Assembly (NCBI GenBank): GCA_052388025.1
Contig: JBQTIP010000299.1
Coordinates: 1 to 12,148 of the forward strand
DNA length: 12,148 nucleotides
DNA from: JBQTIP01 sp052388025
Lineage (GTDB): Bacteria > Actinomycetota > UBA4738 > HRBIN12
Direction of reading: 5' to 3'
Shown here piece by piece: positions 1 to 6,462 of this stretch. A program made the position numbers and the translations under genes. The notes below the pieces were generated by a model. It made no database searches and was not told where the DNA came from. It saw only the letters and a list, made by a program, of their open reading frames with translations. Every line of letters starts with the position of its first letter. Position 1 is the stretch's first letter.

Positions 1-252
1 GCCACCGAGGTGGAGGGGTTTGGGCGCCAGCGCGGCCACACCGAGGTTTACCGCGGCGCCGAGTACCAGGTCGACTTCGTGCCCAAGGTGAAGATCGAGA
101 TCCTGACCGAGGACGACCAGGTGCAGGGAGTCGTCGATGCCATCATGAAGGCCGCCCGAACGGGCAAGATCGGCGACGGCAAGATCTGGATCGTCCCGGC
201 GGAGCAGCTCATCCGGATCCGCACCGGGGAGATGGGTCCCGACGCGATCTGA
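1..252 (+). CDS. glnB: P-II family nitrogen regulatory protein, C-terminal 83 residues (5' end outside window)
   Basis: The reading frame is open from base 1 and ends at TGA 250-252. It carries the P-II core: GFGRQRGHTE, then the T-loop YRGAEYQVDF, KVKIEI, the B-loop TGKIGDGKI and the C-loop end RIRTGE. A complete P-II protein is about 112 residues, so about 29 N-terminal residues lie upstream; the GTG at 10 is an internal valine, not the start. P-II trimers bind ATP/ADP and 2-oxoglutarate and control ammonium transporters, glutamine synthetase regulation and transcription factors. The tyrosine equivalent to E. coli Tyr51, the site of UMP or AMP attachment, is present (codon 64-66). glnD follows after 22 bp, consistent with one operon; in actinobacteria an amt gene often precedes, but that lies outside the window. 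GlnB and GlnK cannot be separated from this fragment, so the symbol is generic. Confidence 0.95.
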   Translation, partial: ATEVEGFGRQRGHTEVYRGAEYQVDFVPKVKIEILTEDDQVQGVVDAIMKAARTGKIGDGKIWIVPAEQLIRIRTGEMGPDAI

Positions 253-274
253 CACGCTCGACCGCCCGGCGCCG

Positions 275-2740
275 GTGGCTCGCCTGCTCGATGAACTGCG
301 TGCGCTCGACCGTGCGTACACGCCTGGTCACCACGGGCGGTGGTCGGCGAACCGACGGGCGGAGCTGGTAGATGGCTGCATCCGCGAGCTGTTCGCCGTG
401 GGCGGTGCGCCGCCCGAAGTAGCGCTCGTTGCCCTCGGCGGCTACGGCCGGTCGGAGCTTGCGCCTGCGTCCGATATCGACGTGCTGATCCTTCACGAGG
501 CGGAGGGTCCCGAGGATGCGGCGGGGCTCGCCGAGCGCTTGCTCTATCCGCTCTGGGATGCGGATCTGCGGGTCGGCCACGCCCTCCGGACGCCCGACGA
601 GTGCCTGCAGATCGCCGCCGAGCGCCTCGATGCCGCGACGGCCATGCTCGACGCCCGACTCCTGGCCGGAGACGGGCCGCTCTGGGAAGCGACGCGGGCG
701 CGACTCATAGCCGGGGTTCGTGAGGACCCCCGGAGCTTCGCCGAACGGCTGAGGCAGAACGCGCTCGAGCGCCGCGAGCGTCACGGCTCCGTCTCGCATC
801 TCCTCGAACCCGATCTGAAGGATGGAGCCGGTGGGTTGAGGGACGTGCAATCGCTCGGGTGGCTGAGCACGATCGTAGGTGAGGACCCGGAGCGGCCGAC
901 GCTCGACGGTGTCGGGCTCCTGCGAACGGCGGAGCGCCAGGCGGTCGACACGGCGGAGGAGTTCCTTGTCAGGGTCCGGAGCGCGCTCCACCTGGAGACC
1001 GGCCGCCGTACCGACCGGCTGTTCCTGGATCAGCAGCCGGGGATCGCCAGTGCGATGGGCTTCGAAGACGAGCCGGGGCTCCGCGCCGTCGACGGCCTGA
1101 TGCGGTCGGTGTTCGAGCACGCCAGGCAGGTGGAGCACGTGACGGGCGCGGCATTCGATCGGTACCTCCGCGGTGAGTCGGCCGGCGGAGCGCTGCCCCA
1201 GAGCCCCGAGGATGCGGTCCGGGCATTCGCCGACGTGGCGGCGGAGCGTGGTGTGATGGCGGCCTCGCTGCTCGATCGGATCGAGGCGATGCAGCTTCCT
1301 GATCCGATCCCGTGGTCGGAAGGGGTGCGGGAGGGTTTCCTCGCGATCCTGCGCACGGACGAGGAAGGGGTCCGAGCGCTCGAGGTCATGGATCGCGTCG
1401 AGCTGCTAGGCAAGCTTATCCCGGAGTGGCGGCCCGTCCGGTGCCGGCCGCAGCGCGACCCGTATCACCGCTATCCGGTCGATGTACACCTGCTGGAGAC
1501 GCTCGCCGGGATGTCGAGGCTGCTCGAGGGCGGGGGCGACCCGGCGGACCGTGTCGCAGCCGAGGCGAGGGCAGTCGTGAGCGACCGTGATGCGCTTCTC
1601 CTCGGCGCGCTCTTGCACGATATCGGGAAGACCGGGGAGGGGAACCATGTGCCGGTGGGGGCTCGAGTGGCCGCTTCCGTGCTCGATCGTATGGCCCTGC
1701 CGCCGAGCACCCGAGACCTAGCGCAGTTCATGGTCGAACACCACCTGCTCCTGTCGGATACCGCCACGCGCCGCGACCTGGAGGACGACGATCTGGTGTT
1801 TGATGTCGCCGCCACCATGGGTGACCCGGAGCGCCTTGCGGCCCTCTACCTGCTCGCCGTGGCGGATGCCGCGGCCACCGGTCCGCTCGCGTGGACGCCG
1901 TGGCGGGCCACGCTGGTCCGGGAGCTGGTGGGAAAGGTCCAGCGCGTCCTGGACCGGGGAGAGATGGGGAGCGAGACGGCGGAGCGGCTGGCCGCCCGGG
2001 CCGCGGAGCTTCGGGACCTGCTGGCCGGGGAGAGCCCGGGCGCGGTCGAGCGTTTCCTCACGCGGATGCCTCGCTCCTACCTGCTTGCGATCCCGCCCGA
2101 GGTGGCGGCGGCGCACTTCCCGCTGGTCGAACCTACCATCGGCGCTCTCGACGTCCGTACGGCCTCCCGGCCGGGCACTCGACCCGGGACGTATGCCCTC
2201 ACAGTCGTCGCCGCCGATCGGCCCGGCCTCCTGTCGTGGATCGCGGGGGCGCTGTCGCTCGCCGGCCTCTCGATCCTGACGGCCCAGGTCTTCACGACCG
2301 AGGATGGGGTGGCAGTGGACGTCTTCGAGGTTGAGGGAGCCTTCGAGCCGGAGGTTGGCGAGGATCGGTGGCGCGAGTTCCGCAGCACTTTCCGAAGGGC
2401 GCTCGAAGGACGGCTGTCACTCGCCTATCGGGTGGCGGAGAAGCGCAAGCATTACCCGGCCCCGCGCACTGACATCCCCGTGCAGATCACGGTCGACAAC
2501 GAAGCTTCGGACTTCTTCACCGTGATCGAGGTGGGCGCCCCGGACCGGATCGGGCTGCTGTTCGACATCACCCGGACCCTCGCCGAGCTTCAGCTCGACG
2601 TGCACCTGGCCAAGGTCGCGACATACGCGGGACGCGTGATCGACGCCTTCTACGTGCGGGACGTCCTGGGACGGAAGGTCGACGACCCGGACCAGGTCGA
2701 GGAGATCGAGCGCGCCCTCGCCGCCCGCGTGGCGGGCTAA
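275..2740 (+). CDS. glnD: [Protein-PII] nucleotidyltransferase / nucleotidyl-removing enzyme GlnD
   Basis: This bifunctional cytoplasmic nitrogen sensor attaches UMP (or AMP, as known in several actinobacteria) to P-II when glutamine is low and removes it when glutamine is high. Domains read in order. The nucleotidyltransferase has GGYGRS at residues 55-60 and the metal-binding SDID with D67 and D69, followed by the conserved PDLKDGAGGLRD at 179-190. The HD hydrolase has H405, the LLHDIGK motif with H448/D449, and H489/H490. Two ACT glutamine-binding domains lie at about 640-690 (VVAADRPGLLSWIAGAL) and 748-815 (VGAPDRIGLLFDIT). All key residues are present, so both activities are probably intact. 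The 821 residues are near the usual actinobacterial length and shorter than the E. coli protein (about 890). The GTG at 275 is chosen because no in-frame start lies between it and the preceding gene; there is no clear Shine-Dalgarno, so translation may depend on coupling to the P-II gene. Confidence 0.96.
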   Translation: MARLLDELRALDRAYTPGHHGRWSANRRAELVDGCIRELFAVGGAPPEVALVALGGYGRSELAPASDIDVLILHEAEGPEDAAGLAERLLYPLWDADLRVGHALRTPDECLQIAAERLDAATAMLDARLLAGDGPLWEATRARLIAGVREDPRSFAERLRQNALERRERHGSVSHLLEPDLKDGAGGLRDVQSLGWLSTIVGEDPERPTLDGVGLLRTAERQAVDTAEEFLVRVRSALHLETGRRTDRLFLDQQPGIASAMGFEDEPGLRAVDGLMRSVFEHARQVEHVTGAAFDRYLRGESAGGALPQSPEDAVRAFADVAAERGVMAASLLDRIEAMQLPDPIPWSEGVREGFLAILRTDEEGVRALEVMDRVELLGKLIPEWRPVRCRPQRDPYHRYPVDVHLLETLAGMSRLLEGGGDPADRVAAEARAVVSDRDALLLGALLHDIGKTGEGNHVPVGARVAASVLDRMALPPSTRDLAQFMVEHHLLLSDTATRRDLEDDDLVFDVAATMGDPERLAALYLLAVADAAATGPLAWTPWRATLVRELVGKVQRVLDRGEMGSETAERLAARAAELRDLLAGESPGAVERFLTRMPRSYLLAIPPEVAAAHFPLVEPTIGALDVRTASRPGTRPGTYALTVVAADRPGLLSWIAGALSLAGLSILTAQVFTTEDGVAVDVFEVEGAFEPEVGEDRWREFRSTFRRALEGRLSLAYRVAEKRKHYPAPRTDIPVQITVDNEASDFFTVIEVGAPDRIGLLFDITRTLAELQLDVHLAKVATYAGRVIDAFYVRDVLGRKVDDPDQVEEIERALAARVAG

Positions 2741-2773
2741 GGCCGAGCGCCTCGAAGTCGACCAGGACTCCCG

Positions 2774-3493
2774 TCAGAGCAGCGCCCTGAGGCGACCGGC
2801 CATCCGTGGGCTCGCGCCCTCCCCTTCGTGCTTGAAGTAGCAGAACACGTCGCGGCCGGCATCGAGCGCAAGCCGGATCTTTGCGGCCCATGCCCGAAGC
2901 TCCTCGTCCGCGTATTCGGTCTTTCGAAGCCGAAGGAACCCGAAGGGTTCCCACGACAGGCCGTTCGGGCCGACGTCCCTCTCGTCGGTCTCCGCGACGC
3001 ACCAGGCGACGCCCTGCTCGAGGAGCAGGTCGCGCGCCTCGACCCAGGACGGATGGCGGAACTCCATCGCCGCACGAAAGGTGGGCGGCAGGTACCCGAC
3101 GAAGGCCGCGATAAGCCCGGAGTCGTACTTCAGGCTGGGCGGGCACTGGAACAGGACCGGGCCCAGCCGGTCGCCGAGCATCCTCGCGCGCTCCAGGAAC
3201 GTGCCGACCTCCTCGTCGGCATCGGCGAGGCGCTTGAAGTGTGTGATCCGCTGGCTGGCCTTGAGCGTGAAGACGAATCCCTCGGGGGTCTCCTCGCGCC
3301 AGGCCGTGAGCGACTTCTCCGACGGAAGGCGGCGAAACGTGTAGTTGATCTCGACGGAGTTCAGCCGGCTCGCGTAGTACGACAGCATCTCCCGGTTCTT
3401 CAGACCCTCCGGGTAGAACACGCCGTGCTTCCACTCGTCGTAGGAGAACCCGGAGGTTCCGAGGTACAGGGCGCCCGCCACGTGCAGAATCAT
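2774..3493 (-). CDS. DUF72 (YecE-like) family protein
   Basis: The 239-residue protein begins MILHVAGALYLGTSGFSY, the usual DUF72 opening. It continues with the family's conserved blocks: FYPEGLKNREMLSYYA, the SVEINYTFRRLP segment, FVFTLKASQRITH, GPVLFQCPPSLKYD, the MEFRHPSW motif, and the C-terminal DVFCYFKHEGEG...A. DUF72 (COG1801) proteins adopt a TIM-barrel-like fold and their biochemical role is not established. The frame is open further upstream to 3688, but that part is antisense to the hydrolase gene and lacks family similarity, so the ATG at 3493 (or the one at 3502) is preferred; a GTG at 3481 is a third option. The stop lies 33 bp from the convergent glnD stop. The start interlocks with the divergent hydrolase start in a CATG. 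Confidence 0.9.
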   Translation of the reverse strand: MILHVAGALYLGTSGFSYDEWKHGVFYPEGLKNREMLSYYASRLNSVEINYTFRRLPSEKSLTAWREETPEGFVFTLKASQRITHFKRLADADEEVGTFLERARMLGDRLGPVLFQCPPSLKYDSGLIAAFVGYLPPTFRAAMEFRHPSWVEARDLLLEQGVAWCVAETDERDVGPNGLSWEPFGFLRLRKTEYADEELRAWAAKIRLALDAGRDVFCYFKHEGEGASPRMAGRLRALL

Positions 3494-4175
3494 GGCACGC
3501 ATGGCGAAGCCCGTGGAGCGCGTGGTGATCGAGACCGGCCGCGGACCGGTTTCCGGGGCGTGGGCGGGCGCGGCCGGGGCGCCAACCCTCGTCGTAGCGC
3601 CCGGCGCCGGCGCACCGATGGACGCGCCGTTTCTGGCCGGCTTTACCAGGGCGATGAACGACGAGGGCATCTCGACGCTCCGGTTCAACTTCCCCTACAA
3701 GGAGCAAGGTCGCCGCTCGCCCGACGCCGAGCCGGTCCTCCGAAACGCGTGGATCTCGGCGTTCGAAGTGGCGCGCTCGCGCGCGAGGAGTGCAGCGGTG
3801 CTCGCCGGTGGGAAGTCCCTCGGTGGGCGCATCGCGTCGATGGTCGTCGCCGACGGGATGCCGGCGGCCGGGCTCGTGTTCCTGGGCTACCCGCTTCATC
3901 CGCCCGGCAGGCCCGAGCGCATGCGCGACGAGCACCTGTACCGTATCGAGGTCCCGATGCTCTTCGTCCAGGGAACGGCCGACCCCTTCGCGCGGCCCGA
4001 CCTGTTCGATGGCGTGCTCACCCGCCTCGGGGAGCTCGCTTCGTATCGACCCATCGAGGGCGGGGACCACTCGTTCCGGGTGAAGGGAGCCAGGGCCGAC
4101 GACCGCGATATCGGAGCCGGCCTCGCGACCATCGCGGCCCCGTTCACGCTCAGAGTGGCGAGAGGCGATCGCTGA
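3492..4175 (+). CDS. alpha/beta hydrolase, KANL3/Tex30-like (dienelactone hydrolase-type fold)
   Basis: This 227-residue cytoplasmic alpha/beta hydrolase shows LVVAPGAGAPMD (the oxyanion-hole region) near 33-44 and RFNFPYKEQGRR at 64-75. The nucleophile elbow is GGKSLGGR with Ser109, the acid is probably Asp164 in QGTADPF, and the base is His193 in GGDHSF. The complete triad suggests an active esterase or related hydrolase; the substrate is unknown. FNFPY...G and GKSLGGR are typical of the KANL3/Tex30-like group. ATG at 3492 is used, with ATG 3501 and GTG 3513 or 3522 as alternatives; none has a good Shine-Dalgarno. The stop TGA overlaps the next ATG by one base (TGATG), so the two are probably cotranslated. 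The 5' end is interlocked with the divergent DUF72 gene, so its promoter must lie inside that gene. Confidence 0.88.
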   Translation: MARMAKPVERVVIETGRGPVSGAWAGAAGAPTLVVAPGAGAPMDAPFLAGFTRAMNDEGISTLRFNFPYKEQGRRSPDAEPVLRNAWISAFEVARSRARSAAVLAGGKSLGGRIASMVVADGMPAAGLVFLGYPLHPPGRPERMRDEHLYRIEVPMLFVQGTADPFARPDLFDGVLTRLGELASYRPIEGGDHSFRVKGARADDRDIGAGLATIAAPFTLRVARGDR

Positions 4176-4438
4176 TGCCGAGGAAGAACCGTCGCGCGCC
4201 GGACCCTGAGATACCCCGGATCCGCCCGAGAGGCGAGGCGCCGCTCTGGGCGATCACGCCAGGCTTCGACGTCCGCCATGTGGGCGGCGAGAAGGCCTAC
4301 CGCTGTCCGGGATGCGACCACGAGATCCGCGCCGGCATCTGGCACCTCGTGGTCGTTCCTCAGGACGAGGCCGACGACAGGCGTCACTGGCACACCGAAT
4401 GCTGGCGGCGGGAGCTTCGCAGGACTGGGGGTCGCTGA
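4175..4438 (+). CDS. small zinc-ribbon-like protein (often annotated as ATP/GTP-binding protein in actinobacteria)
   Basis: This 87-residue protein has a basic N-terminus (MPRKNRRAPD), then AYRCPGCDHEI with Cys44 and Cys47, His57, and HWHTECWRREL with His71, His73 and Cys76. The CxxC plus H-x-x-C arrangement looks like a single zinc site. Actinobacterial genomes carry short conserved proteins with this YRCPGC...RRHWHTxCW pattern; they are commonly named ATP/GTP-binding protein although no P-loop is visible here, and the function is unknown. The start is fixed by the TGATG overlap with the upstream hydrolase. The frame is open far upstream (to 2828) only because it runs antisense to the DUF72 gene and out of frame through the hydrolase; that part is not coding. 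Confidence 0.82.
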   Translation: MPRKNRRAPDPEIPRIRPRGEAPLWAITPGFDVRHVGGEKAYRCPGCDHEIRAGIWHLVVVPQDEADDRRHWHTECWRRELRRTGGR

Positions 4439-4476
4439 CGCACCGGCAGCGCTGCAGCTGGAAGCCGGGGCCTCGC

Positions 4477-4482
4477 TATCAT
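4477..4482 (+). promoter_or_regulatory. putative -10 element (TATCAT) of a leaderless promoter
   Basis: TATCAT ends 7 bp before the GTG start at 4490, which would place transcription initiation at or next to the start codon. There is no Shine-Dalgarno and no recognisable -35 hexamer, as is common for leaderless actinobacterial genes. The 51 bp between this gene and the preceding one contain nothing else notable. Confidence 0.5.
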
Positions 4483-4489
4483 CCTGCTC

Positions 4490-4849
4490 GTGCCTCGACG
4501 GGAAGCTCGCGCGAGCCTGTGGCAGGAGGGCGGCTCCTGGCACGGCCGCCTGGAGCCCTCCAGGTCCAACCCGGTCTCGGCCGAGAGCCGGGAGGCGTGC
4601 CTGGCCGCGTTGCGCCGGGCGGCCGGCCACGAGGCAACCCTGATCGTCGAGGTGACCCCCGCGCTCGCCGGCGTGGCCGAGACCGCGGCCATCATGGGCT
4701 GGGACAAGCGCCGGGTGATCACGTACCTGAACCGAGGCTCGTTTCCGGCACCCTTCGCGTCGCTCGCCTCCGGTCGGGTCTGGCGCCGCGACGACGTCGA
4801 GGCTTTCGCCGAAGCTTGGCGCGAGCGGCAGAAGCGGCGCGCCCGGTGA
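4490..4849 (+). CDS. HTH domain protein with HicB-like N-terminal region
   Basis: This 119-residue protein has two parts. Residues about 8-50 (LWQEGGSWHGRLEPS, then a SREACLAALRRA helix) resemble the beta-hairpin/helix of HicB-like antitoxins. Residues about 56-115 form a MerR/AlpA-like helix-turn-helix: LAGVAETAAIMGWDKRRVIT, then RGSFPAPFASL, SGRVWRRDDVEAF. The second part is the stronger assignment and implies DNA binding. No HicA-like toxin gene is adjacent, so a toxin-antitoxin role is not supported. GTG 4490 sits just behind a -10-like element, suggesting a leaderless mRNA. The stop overlaps the next gene's start by 4 bp (GTGA), linking it to the histidine phosphatase. The partner DNA and regulated genes are unknown. 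Confidence 0.8.
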   Translation: MPRREARASLWQEGGSWHGRLEPSRSNPVSAESREACLAALRRAAGHEATLIVEVTPALAGVAETAAIMGWDKRRVITYLNRGSFPAPFASLASGRVWRRDDVEAFAEAWRERQKRRAR

Positions 4850-5493
4850 CGGACCGGCTGCTCTTCCTCGTCCGGCACGGCCGCTCGGATTTCTCCTCGA
4901 ACGACTTCCGCAAGACTCCGCGCGGCGAGACCTACGACCCCCCGCTGGACGAGACAGGCCGTGAGCAGGCCGATCTGCTGGCCCGACGCTTGCTCCTCAT
5001 GGAGCCTCCCGCCGCCGTGTACTGCTCACCGTTTCGGCGCGCGCGAGAGACCGTCGCGCCGTACGCCGAGCGCGCCGGGATCGCCGTCGCGCTCGACGAG
5101 GATCTCGGCGAAGCCTACATGGGGGAGTGGGAGAACAAGTCCTTCGAGGAGATCATCGCGAGCGACGGGCAGATGCTCCACCGGTTCCGAAACCAGGACG
5201 CCATCTGGCGGCACGCTCCGGGGGCGGAGAGCATCGAGTCGCTCCGCGGGCGCGTGGTGGGCGCCATCGAGGCCATCCTTCGGCGGCACCAGGAGGGAAA
5301 CATCGTGGTCGTGGCCCACGGTGGCGTGATCAACTCATACATCGGACCGCTGCTCGGCCTGGGGCAAGAGATGTTCTTCCTTCCGGAAAACACGTCGCTG
5401 AACAGCGTCCTCGTGGACGGCGGCGAGCGCCGCGTATGGTTCCTGAACGACGTGCGGCACCTGACCGACCCTCATCTATTCGTCCCCGAGTGA
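4846..5493 (+). CDS. histidine phosphatase family protein (phosphoglycerate mutase-like)
   Basis: The 215-residue protein opens with VTDRLLFLVRHGRSDF, giving the RHG signature (R10, catalytic H11, G12). It continues with PLDETGREQADLLARRL, SPFRRARETV (phosphate-binding arginine at 64 or 65), LGEAYMGEWE (proton-donor candidate E89), and VVVAHGGVINSY with the second catalytic His158. All expected catalytic residues of the branch 1 histidine phosphatase superfamily are present. The substrate could be a sugar phosphate, a nucleotide-derived phosphate or another small phosphoester; sequence alone does not tell. The start GTG 4846 is set by the GTGA overlap with the preceding HTH gene, and similarity begins at the first residues. 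The frame is open upstream to 4312 but only as an out-of-frame overlap with the two preceding genes. Confidence 0.92.
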   Translation: MTDRLLFLVRHGRSDFSSNDFRKTPRGETYDPPLDETGREQADLLARRLLLMEPPAAVYCSPFRRARETVAPYAERAGIAVALDEDLGEAYMGEWENKSFEEIIASDGQMLHRFRNQDAIWRHAPGAESIESLRGRVVGAIEAILRRHQEGNIVVVAHGGVINSYIGPLLGLGQEMFFLPENTSLNSVLVDGGERRVWFLNDVRHLTDPHLFVPE

Positions 5494-5519
5494 GGCAGAG
5501 CCCGTAGGAGGGTCCTGGC

Positions 5520-5525
5520 TATACT
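5520..5525 (+). promoter_or_regulatory. putative -10 element (TATACT) for the SCP2-domain gene
   Basis: TATACT is close to the TATAAT consensus and lies in the 68 bp between the histidine phosphatase stop and the SCP2 gene start. Initiation would be expected near 5532, giving a leader of about 30 nt that contains a strong Shine-Dalgarno. No good -35 hexamer is seen at the proper spacing. Confidence 0.5.
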
Positions 5526-5543
5526 CGCCCGGCAACCCAGAGC

Positions 5544-5550
5544 AAGGAGG
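5544..5550 (+). promoter_or_regulatory. ribosome binding site AAGGAGG, deciding the GTG start at 5562
   Basis: AAGGAGG is a near-perfect Shine-Dalgarno 11 nt before GTG 5562. There is no other in-frame start nearby, so it fixes the start of the SCP2-domain protein. Confidence 0.65.
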
Positions 5551-5561
5551 CAACCGTAGCT

Positions 5562-5939
5562 GTGAGGTTCCTCTCCGAGGAGTGGACGAAGGAGCTGAAG
5601 ACGGCGCTCAACGCGAACGAGGCATTCACGAAGGGCGTCGGCTCAGCCACGGCCAAGCTTCAGCAGGTCGTCACGGGGCCCGACGGAGAGCACCGCTACT
5701 GGATCAAGATCGAGGGCGGAGCCGTGGACATCGGTTCGGGCGACATCGACGCGCCTGACGCGACGATCACACAGGACTACGAGACGGCCGTGGCTCTCTC
5801 CAGAAGCGAGCTCAACCCGGTCTCCGCGTTCATGAGCGGGAGGCTGAAGATCGGGGGGAACATGATGCTGCTCATGCAACTTCAGGGCGCGTTCTCGCAG
5901 CTCCCCCAGGTCATGCAGGAGATGGACGTCGAGTACTAG
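5562..5939 (+). CDS. SCP2 sterol-binding domain-containing protein
   Basis: This 125-residue, single-domain protein has a RYWIKIEGG-VDIGSGD strand pair, then DAPDATIT, DYETAVALSRSELNPVSAF and the typical FMSGRLKIGGNMMLLMQL block near 90-107. This is the SCP2 fold, a hydrophobic-pocket lipid carrier. In bacteria such proteins are presumed to bind fatty acyl or other lipid ligands; the ligand here is unknown. There is no signal peptide or membrane segment, so it is cytoplasmic. It has its own likely promoter and strong RBS, so it appears to be a separate transcription unit. Its stop codon TAG (5937-5939) is interlocked with the stop of the convergent thioesterase gene in a CTAG. Confidence 0.9.
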   Translation: MRFLSEEWTKELKTALNANEAFTKGVGSATAKLQQVVTGPDGEHRYWIKIEGGAVDIGSGDIDAPDATITQDYETAVALSRSELNPVSAFMSGRLKIGGNMMLLMQLQGAFSQLPQVMQEMDVEY

Positions 5940-6400
5940 CCCGGCGCCGCTTCTCCTCGAGGCATGACGATGAAAGTGGCACTCGCGCGAGCGAGCAGCC
6001 GCCCTCGCTCGTCGAGTACGTCGGCTTCCGCGAACCCCGCCCGCCGCCCCGCCTTCACCACCCGGCCGCGCGCGATGAGCTGTTCACGCGTGCCGGGAGA
6101 TAGGTACTGCACATTCAGCTGCCCCGTGACGTGGGTCGCGCCCGGCTCCAGCACTGTGCGAAGCGCCAGGCCGGCAGCGGTGTCGGCGACGGCCGCGATG
6201 ATGCCGCCGTGCACTATGCCGACGAGGTTCAGGTGGTGGGGTTGCAGCCGGAGCGTTACCTCCACCTCCCCGGACTCGACCCGCGTCAGCTCCAGCCCGG
6301 CCCAGCGATGGAACTGCGATCGGGCAACCCGCTCCAAGAGCGCGTCGGAGATCTCCCGTTCATCTCCCGTCCCATCCATGGTGGAGTCGTAGTCTGACAT
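5936..6400 (-). CDS. PaaI-type hotdog-fold thioesterase
   Basis: This 154-residue protein contains the hotdog thioesterase core. HHLNLVGIVHGGIIAAVADT at residues 55-74 is the family signature, with His64, the HGG turn and the candidate catalytic Asp73. It is followed by THVTGQLNVQYLSPG at 89-103 and RGRVVKAGRRAGFAEADVLD. Such enzymes hydrolyse acyl- or aryl-CoA thioesters, as PaaI does in phenylacetate metabolism; the substrate here is not known. The convergent SCP2 lipid-carrier gene suggests an acyl-CoA theme, but this is only inference from position. ATG 6400 is chosen, with ATG 6379 as an alternative; neither has a clear Shine-Dalgarno. The gene diverges from the NCS1 permease gene across about 60 bp. 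Confidence 0.9.
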   Translation of the reverse strand: MSDYDSTMDGTGDEREISDALLERVARSQFHRWAGLELTRVESGEVEVTLRLQPHHLNLVGIVHGGIIAAVADTAAGLALRTVLEPGATHVTGQLNVQYLSPGTREQLIARGRVVKAGRRAGFAEADVLDERGRLLARASATFIVMPRGEAAPG

Positions 6401-6450
6401 GGGGATGGATCGACGAGCGGACGATGACTTGCGCTGATTCGAGCCGAGGG

Positions 6451-6458
6451 GGAGGAGG
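6451..6458 (+). promoter_or_regulatory. ribosome binding site GGAGGAGG, deciding the GTG start at 6463
   Basis: GGAGGAGG lies 4 nt before GTG 6463, an in-frame start. The upstream in-frame ATG at 6424 has no Shine-Dalgarno and would translate the RBS itself as a glycine run, so GTG 6463 is preferred. Confidence 0.7.
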
Positions 6459-6462
6459 GGTC

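Noticed and set aside
209..1138. Long open frame on the minus strand opposite glnD
   Set aside because: It is arginine- and proline-rich with no recognisable domain and fully antisense to the motif-rich GlnD frame; such frames are expected in GC-rich DNA.
2741..2773. Possible bidirectional terminator between glnD and the DUF72 gene
   Set aside because: The 33 bp gap shows no stable stem followed by a T-run.
3494..3688. Extended N-terminus for the DUF72 protein up to 3688
   Set aside because: The added residues do not resemble the family, the protein would be 65 residues too long, and the region codes for the hydrolase on the other strand.
2568..4070. Open frame of 500 codons on the minus strand
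   Set aside because: It crosses the end of glnD, the DUF72 gene in another frame and the hydrolase gene; low-complexity Arg/Gly/Pro composition and no domain.
2828..4174. Long upstream extension of the small zinc-ribbon gene
   Set aside because: It is antisense to the DUF72 gene and out of frame with the hydrolase; only the last 87 codons from ATG 4175 show family similarity.
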